16,930 bases of DNA from an uncultured Oscillospiraceae bacterium (GTDB lineage Bacteria; Bacillota; Clostridia; Oscillospirales; Acutalibacteraceae): assembly GCA_900554535.1 (NCBI GenBank), contig USIA01000027.1:1-16930 (forward strand), given 5' to 3'. Below, in pieces: positions 13,021 through 16,930 of this stretch. Every line of letters begins with the position of its first letter. Position 1 is the first letter of the stretch. The translations under genes and the position numbers were made by a program. The notes under the pieces were generated by a model, which did not search any database, was not told where the DNA came from, and saw only the letters and a list, made by a program, of their open reading frames with translations.

Positions 13021-14449
13021 CTGGTTGCTTCCTCGCTTTCTCATTGTGACTGTCTTTATCCAGAATCGTTCCCTTCCGGAAACGTGCGCAGGAGCGCATG
13101 TATTTCATGCAGAAAAAGTAGACAAGTCCCGTCGGAACCGTCGCGGTGAAGAAGGAAATATCGACATTGATCAATCCGATGACTGCGCCCACTGCCGTCG
13201 CGATGATGGCCGCCCAGTTCACACCAGTGTGGCCGCCTTTTTCATTATAAAGATCATCCAGCTGGGCCCCTTCAATTTTCCATTTGTGCAGGATGTAGTA
13301 GTCTGTGATCAATACGGCAAAGATGGGACCGAAGAATGCTGTATAAATCTTGACAAAGAGGTCGAGGCCGGCCGCGGAGCTGTCGTTCGTCAGAATCCAC
13401 GGGCACGTGCAGACGGCCAGAACGCCGACTAGGATGACAGCAGTGCGGTGCTTCATCTTGAAGGCGTCCATGAACGCATAGGCCGGCGGCACCACGTTAC
13501 TGGCGAGGTTCGTGGTCATCTGCGCAAAGAGAATAAAGCAGAGTGTCACGACGAGCAGGATCTTGTTGTCGACCATCTGGGCGAACGCGTTAATCGGGTT
13601 TGCGATGCCCGTCGCCGTGGAAGCCATGACGCCAATCAGTCCGAGCAGTACGGTCGACGGCACCATGGAGATAAAATAGGCGACGCCGCGCTTTGCGACG
13701 GAGTAGCCGCCTTTCAGCTCGCGGGAGTAATCGCCGGCATTGAGCATGACTGTGGTGCTGTTGCCAAAGAACGCGATGATGGCCGCAAAGAAGGGCATTC
13801 CCCACGTGCCTTTCTGGTTGACGAGTTTTTCGGTGATGACGTCGCCATACTGCGTGACGCACACATAAAGCATGTAGATCATCGCGCAGACAATCACGAC
13901 GCCGCCGATGTTTTCAACCCATTTGATGCCCTGGAATCCTTTGACCGAGAGAACGATCTGCAAAACCTGGAACAGAATGAAATACAGCACCACATTGTCA
14001 TAACCAAACAGCGCGATGGAAATCTGGTTAATGGCTGCGCCGCCTTTGCGGCCGGGGGCGCGCGCGGGGCCCCACGCCGGAAAGCCGTACCAAACGATGG
14101 CCGGCAGGCCGCGGATCATCACCGGCACAATGCTGCCTTTTGTGCCGTACGCGCTTTTGAGCTGAACCGCATACGGCGCGCCTGACCGGTAGCTGAACCG
14201 ATCGTTGGCGCAGATTCCGATTACCAGAATCGTGGAACCGATCAGCACGGCGAGAAACACCTGCAAGAGGTTTAACCCCTTGTCAATCTGTGCCGAGCCC
14301 ATCGTCAAAGTGCCGATGGAAATACAGCCTCCGAGCCAGAGCATCAGATAGGAACCCCAGCCCATAATGCGGTCTTTTTCTGCAATCGGTTTCAGGGAGC
14401 CCGCTTCCTGCTTTTCTTTTTTCTCCGTTTTGTCAGTTGCACTGCTCAT
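13013..14449 (-). CDS. NCS1-family permease A with insertion in the substrate-site segment
   Basis: A 478-residue NCS1 permease, about 12 helices, homologous throughout to permease B: LWLGGCISIGTLTMGSAQI, RSGAPYAVQLKSAYG, LNAGDYSRELKGGYSVAK, VVPPAYAFMDAF. It has a charged N-terminal extension and a longer hydrophilic C-terminus. Where permease B reads WFGYQSWIGAEAID, this one reads WYGFPAWGPARAPGRKGG followed by AAINQ. The usual Gln is Pro124 and about eight residues are inserted, encoded by very GC-rich DNA (about 14040-14080). Either it is a genuine change of specificity, a damaged transporter, or a sequence error. ATG 14449 follows AAGGAGG closely; the upstream in-frame ATG at 14473 has no such site. 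It lies 71 nt after allantoinase-like gene 1 and overlaps gene 2. Confidence 0.87.
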   Translation of the reverse strand: MSSATDKTEKKEKQEAGSLKPIAEKDRIMGWGSYLMLWLGGCISIGTLTMGSAQIDKGLNLLQVFLAVLIGSTILVIGICANDRFSYRSGAPYAVQLKSAYGTKGSIVPVMIRGLPAIVWYGFPAWGPARAPGRKGGAAINQISIALFGYDNVVLYFILFQVLQIVLSVKGFQGIKWVENIGGVVIVCAMIYMLYVCVTQYGDVITEKLVNQKGTWGMPFFAAIIAFFGNSTTVMLNAGDYSRELKGGYSVAKRGVAYFISMVPSTVLLGLIGVMASTATGIANPINAFAQMVDNKILLVVTLCFILFAQMTTNLASNVVPPAYAFMDAFKMKHRTAVILVGVLAVCTCPWILTNDSSAAGLDLFVKIYTAFFGPIFAVLITDYYILHKWKIEGAQLDDLYNEKGGHTGVNWAAIIATAVGAVIGLINVDISFFTATVPTGLVYFFCMKYMRSCARFRKGTILDKDSHNEKARKQPDV

Positions 14450-14520
14450 GGTAGCCCTCCTTCTTCTCTTCATACTTTAATGCTTTTTCATCTTTTCTTG
14501 ACGCTTTTGAAACATCGGTC

Positions 14521-15927
14521 TTATGCTTTGGCCGGCGTCACATATTTTCCGTAGCCGATCGCATCGTCGAGGTAGCGGCCGTCCTTTGCGACGACTTTCC
14601 CGCGAATGATCGTGTAGACTGGAGCACCTTTCCCTTCGAGGCCGTCGAAGCATGTCACGTGTCCCTTTGTAAAAAGCTCTTCCTGCCTGCACTTCCAGGC
14701 CTTCTCCGGGTCAACGATGACGATGTCACCGTCAAAGCCCAGCTCAAAGGCGCCCTTTTGCCCATAAAGGCCAAATATTTTTGCCGGATTGTAGTCCATT
14801 ACCTTCGCGATCAGGCTCGGGCTGAGCCCTTTTTGATGGACAACCATATCGAACATCATTGGCAGGAAGAACTGGATGGAGTTTAAGCCGCCCCATGCCT
14901 GCCAGATGTCTTTTGTCTCATTGTCCTTTTCTTCGTCCGCTGCCGGGGAGTGGTCGCTGCCCACACAGGAAAGCGTTCCATCCAACACATAATCCCACAG
15001 CTTTTCGACGTCCTCTTTCTTGCGCAGCGGCGGCGTGCATTTTGCCGGGGCGCCTTTTTCAAACACCAAGTCCTCCGTAAAGCCGAGATAATGCGGGCAT
15101 GTTTCCGCGGTCACCGGGAGGCCCTCATAGATGGCTTCCTTGACAACCTGGGCAACCATCGGATGGCTGACGTGGCAGATGTGGACGCGTCCGCCGGTTG
15201 CACGCGCCATATCGATGATGTTCTTCGTTGCCACATACTCCGTCCAGACATCATGGGCGTCCAGGAAGTCGCGGATTTTTTCGTCGCGCGTGCGGCCCTC
15301 TTTTGCCTTTGCCTCTTTTTCGCGTTCCATCACCTGGCCGAATTCCTCGCAGTGGAAGCCGCACAGGGCGTTATATGGTTTGAGAATCTCCAGGGCCTTT
15401 CTCACATTTCCCATGTTGACAGTTGGAAACAGATTCCCGTTCGGGCAGGTGAAGCCCTTAAAGGCCGCAACGCCGCAATGGTAAAGGTCCACAAGGTCGT
15501 TTAAGTTATTTTTAACGGAACCCGGTTTGTCGTCATAATCCCCGACGATGCCGCCCCACAGGGCAAAATCGACGGCGGAATGCCGGCTGATTTTTCCAAG
15601 CTTGAGATCAAAGATTTCCTTGTTCAGCAGGGAGGGATTGTTGTTCAAGGGCATGTCGATCAAGCAGGTGCATCCGGCTGATACAGCGGCTCTGGAACCG
15701 GTCTCAAAATCTTCCCTGTATTCAAAGCCGGGTTCATTCAGGTGGGCATGGCAGTCGATAATGCCCGGAAAGACATAGTTCCCGCCAGCGTCGATGACTT
15801 CTTTTGCTTCTGCCTCGGTTCCCTTCTGGAGAAAAGCTGCGTACACGCCATCTTTAATTGCAATATCCGCCTCATAAATTCTGTCCGGCGTGACGAGCCG
15901 CCCATTTTTCACAATCAGATCATACAT
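14521..15927 (-). CDS. allB: Allantoinase-like cyclic amidohydrolase 1
   Basis: A 468-residue amidohydrolase paralogous to the 11647-13020 product. Metal ligands are present: H60 and H62 (DCHAHLNEPG), K157 (VAAFKGFT), H192 (GFHCEEF), H252 (HICHVSHP) and D325 (SDHSP). ETCPHYL and KCTPPLRK are allantoinase-type. It differs by DHSPA instead of DHSPC, a longer loop around 130-145, and a charged stretch (~200-225) rich in K/E. It is expected to open a cyclic ureide ring; allantoin is favoured because an AllC-like gene lies directly upstream, but hydantoin or dihydropyrimidine substrates are possible. ATG 15927 aligns with its paralogue (MYDLIVKNG/MFDLLVKNG); the TTG at 15936 is a possible alternative, since AAAGGAG is 11 nt from the ATG and 3 nt from the TTG. 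A terminator-like leader precedes it. Confidence 0.85.
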   Translation of the reverse strand: MYDLIVKNGRLVTPDRIYEADIAIKDGVYAAFLQKGTEAEAKEVIDAGGNYVFPGIIDCHAHLNEPGFEYREDFETGSRAAVSAGCTCLIDMPLNNNPSLLNKEIFDLKLGKISRHSAVDFALWGGIVGDYDDKPGSVKNNLNDLVDLYHCGVAAFKGFTCPNGNLFPTVNMGNVRKALEILKPYNALCGFHCEEFGQVMEREKEAKAKEGRTRDEKIRDFLDAHDVWTEYVATKNIIDMARATGGRVHICHVSHPMVAQVVKEAIYEGLPVTAETCPHYLGFTEDLVFEKGAPAKCTPPLRKKEDVEKLWDYVLDGTLSCVGSDHSPAADEEKDNETKDIWQAWGGLNSIQFFLPMMFDMVVHQKGLSPSLIAKVMDYNPAKIFGLYGQKGAFELGFDGDIVIVDPEKAWKCRQEELFTKGHVTCFDGLEGKGAPVYTIIRGKVVAKDGRYLDDAIGYGKYVTPAKA

Positions 15928-15964
15928 ATTTTTCAAAGCTCCTTTTCCGAGAACACAAAATATG

Positions 15965-16013
15965 AAAAAAGGCAGAAACTTCCCTCAATTCTCCTCTTTG
16001 AGAAATTTCTGCC
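15965..16013 (-). terminator. Terminator or attenuator between the AllC-like gene and allantoinase-like gene 1
   Basis: On the minus strand GGCAGAAA (16013-16006) pairs with TTTCTGCC (15978-15971), with CTCAA/TTGAG inside, followed by TTTTTT. Only about 38 nt separate the T run from the ATG at 15927, leaving no room for a normal promoter after it. Transcription of the following genes must therefore pass through this hairpin or start just before it. Confidence 0.75.
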
Positions 16014-16083
16014 CGTTGTCTATCCAATCATTCCCTGAACACGGCAATTGGAACAGGCTGCCTTTTGAAAGGCGCACCTCCTG

Positions 16084-16930
16084 TCACAATTCCAAAACCA
16101 GGTCGTAAAGTACCTGTACGGCTTTTGCAAAGTCAATATATGGGGTATACTCCACCGGACAGTGGCTGCGCCCGTCCCGGCTGGGGACAAAGAGCATCAC
16201 TGTCGGCAAAACCTGCCCGATGGCGAGCGAATCGTGGCCGGCGCCGCTCGGCAGGCGGCAGGAAGTAAACCCATGTGCTTTGCAGCTCTCCTCCATGATC
16301 GAGAGCATGTGTTCGTCGAGATCCACCGGCGAGATGTTGAGCTTTTGCTCCATCGAGTAGGAGGCCCCCACCGCGCCGGTCTCCTCATCGAGACGGGCGC
16401 GGATCTGGGAGACGATGTCGTCGATGTTCTGCTGGGTGCGCGAGCGGACGTCGACGCTGAATTCCGCTGAACCGGCGATGATGTTCATGGCGCCCGGAAC
16501 GGCCTTCAGATAGCCGACGGTGGCAACCGTGCCTTCCCCTTTTTCCAGGGCCATTTGGTCGATGCCTGCGATCACTTTGGCGGCGATGCTCACGGCATCC
16601 TTGCGCATGTGCATCGGCGTGGTGCCGGCATGGTCGGCGCGGCCGTTGACGGTTACCGTATAGCGCTGGATCCCGACGATGCAGTCGACCAGTCCCAGCT
16701 CAATGGAGGCGGCGTCCAGCACCGGCCCCTGCTCGATGTGCATTTCAATGAATCGGGCGATGCTGCCGGGCTGCCAGGCGGCCTTGCCAAGCTGCTTCGG
16801 GTTAAAGCCGTACGCTTTCATCGCGTCGTAAACCGTGATGTCGTCTTTGTCGGTATAGGTCTTGCATTCTTCGACAGTCATCTGGCCGAGCATGCACTTG
16901 GAACCGAAATAGCCCGTGCCGAAGCGGCAG
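16084..16930 (-). CDS. allC: M20-family amidohydrolase, allantoate amidohydrolase / carbamoylase type (N-terminus missing)
   Basis: The C-terminal ~282 residues of a protein usually 400-415 long; the frame continues past the right edge, so the N-terminal metal ligands and catalytic glutamates are outside. What remains is diagnostic: RFGTGYFGSKCMLG (just after the expected EEG), FIEMHIEQGPVLD with a metal-ligand His, VNGRADHAGTTPMHMRKDA (dimerisation/substrate segment), SGAGHDSLAIG, and SRDGRSHCPVEYT with the last metal-ligand His. Family members hydrolyse allantoate (releasing ammonia and CO2 to give ureidoglycine) or N-carbamoyl amino acids. The allantoinase-like gene next door favours AllC, but HyuC-type carbamoylase is a real alternative. 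It is the first visible gene of the right-end operon, on the same strand as all the others, and ends 156 nt before allantoinase-like gene 1. Confidence 0.85.
   Translation of the reverse strand, partial: CRFGTGYFGSKCMLGQMTVEECKTYTDKDDITVYDAMKAYGFNPKQLGKAAWQPGSIARFIEMHIEQGPVLDAASIELGLVDCIVGIQRYTVTVNGRADHAGTTPMHMRKDAVSIAAKVIAGIDQMALEKGEGTVATVGYLKAVPGAMNIIAGSAEFSVDVRSRTQQNIDDIVSQIRARLDEETGAVGASYSMEQKLNISPVDLDEHMLSIMEESCKAHGFTSCRLPSGAGHDSLAIGQVLPTVMLFVPSRDGRSHCPVEYTPYIDFAKAVQVLYDLVLEL

Noticed and set aside
16014..16083. A possible leader peptide beginning GTG right after the AllC-like stop and ending in the terminator.
   Set aside because: The GTG overlaps its own AGGAGG, so initiation there is not feasible.
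1..16930. CRISPR arrays, tRNA or rRNA genes.
   Set aside because: No regularly spaced repeats with unique spacers, and no tRNA-like or rRNA-like conserved segments were recognised on either strand.

Overview
The window looks like chromosome of an anaerobic Bacillota, most likely a gut Clostridia/Oscillospirales-type bacterium. This is inferred from strong AGGAGG-type ribosome sites, intrinsic terminators with long T runs, a phiLC3-type holin, VanZ and DUF134/NifX proteins, a group IIC intron relic, and an allantoinase/NCS1 operon. GC is moderate to high in the metabolic operon and the left-end sigma operon, and clearly lower around 5040-5880. No rRNA, tRNA or CRISPR array was seen.

Left end (1-1330, minus strand): an ECF-type sigma factor overlaps a TTG-started membrane protein that runs off the window. 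A terminator separates this pair from the next region.

Centre left (1325-7240): an accessory locus built around one secreted domain, named here the 'SDTT domain' after its opening residues. It holds a decayed multi-domain SDTT pseudogene (1325-2441, minus), a phage-type lysis pair (endolysin with its own C-terminal SDTT domain, plus a phiLC3 holin; 2653-3856, plus), and two intact secreted SDTT proteins (4031-4942 and 6056-7003, minus). It also holds the 5' stub of a third copy (about 5905-6027). Between the two intact genes, on the opposite strand, lies an AT-rich gene for a small sigma factor that resembles the TcdR/BotR/UviA toxin and bacteriocin sigma group. The two secreted genes share a promoter architecture: a TTTACA box exactly 42 bp upstream of the -35, then a TATACT -10. 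Dedicated sigma, secreted proteins, holin and wall hydrolase together recall holin-assisted toxin or bacteriocin release loci. This is the best candidate for an undescribed system.

Centre right (7350-10070): a DUF134-NifX fusion with a near-consensus promoter and a large inverted-repeat operator. Its terminator is followed directly by a miniature group IIC intron of about 224 bp that keeps the 5' end, the last codons of the maturase, and domains V and VI. A VanZ-family gene follows on the minus strand, preceded upstream by a secreted-protein gene interrupted by a single in-frame TGA.

Right end (10184-16930, minus strand): a cyclic-ureide (probably allantoin) utilisation operon. Transcription order is M20 amidohydrolase (AllC-like, cut by the window edge), a terminator-like leader, allantoinase-like protein 1, NCS1 permease A, allantoinase-like protein 2, NCS1 permease B, terminator. 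The amidohydrolase/permease pair occurs twice, suggesting two related substrates. Permease A carries an odd GC-rich insertion in the segment that normally binds substrate.
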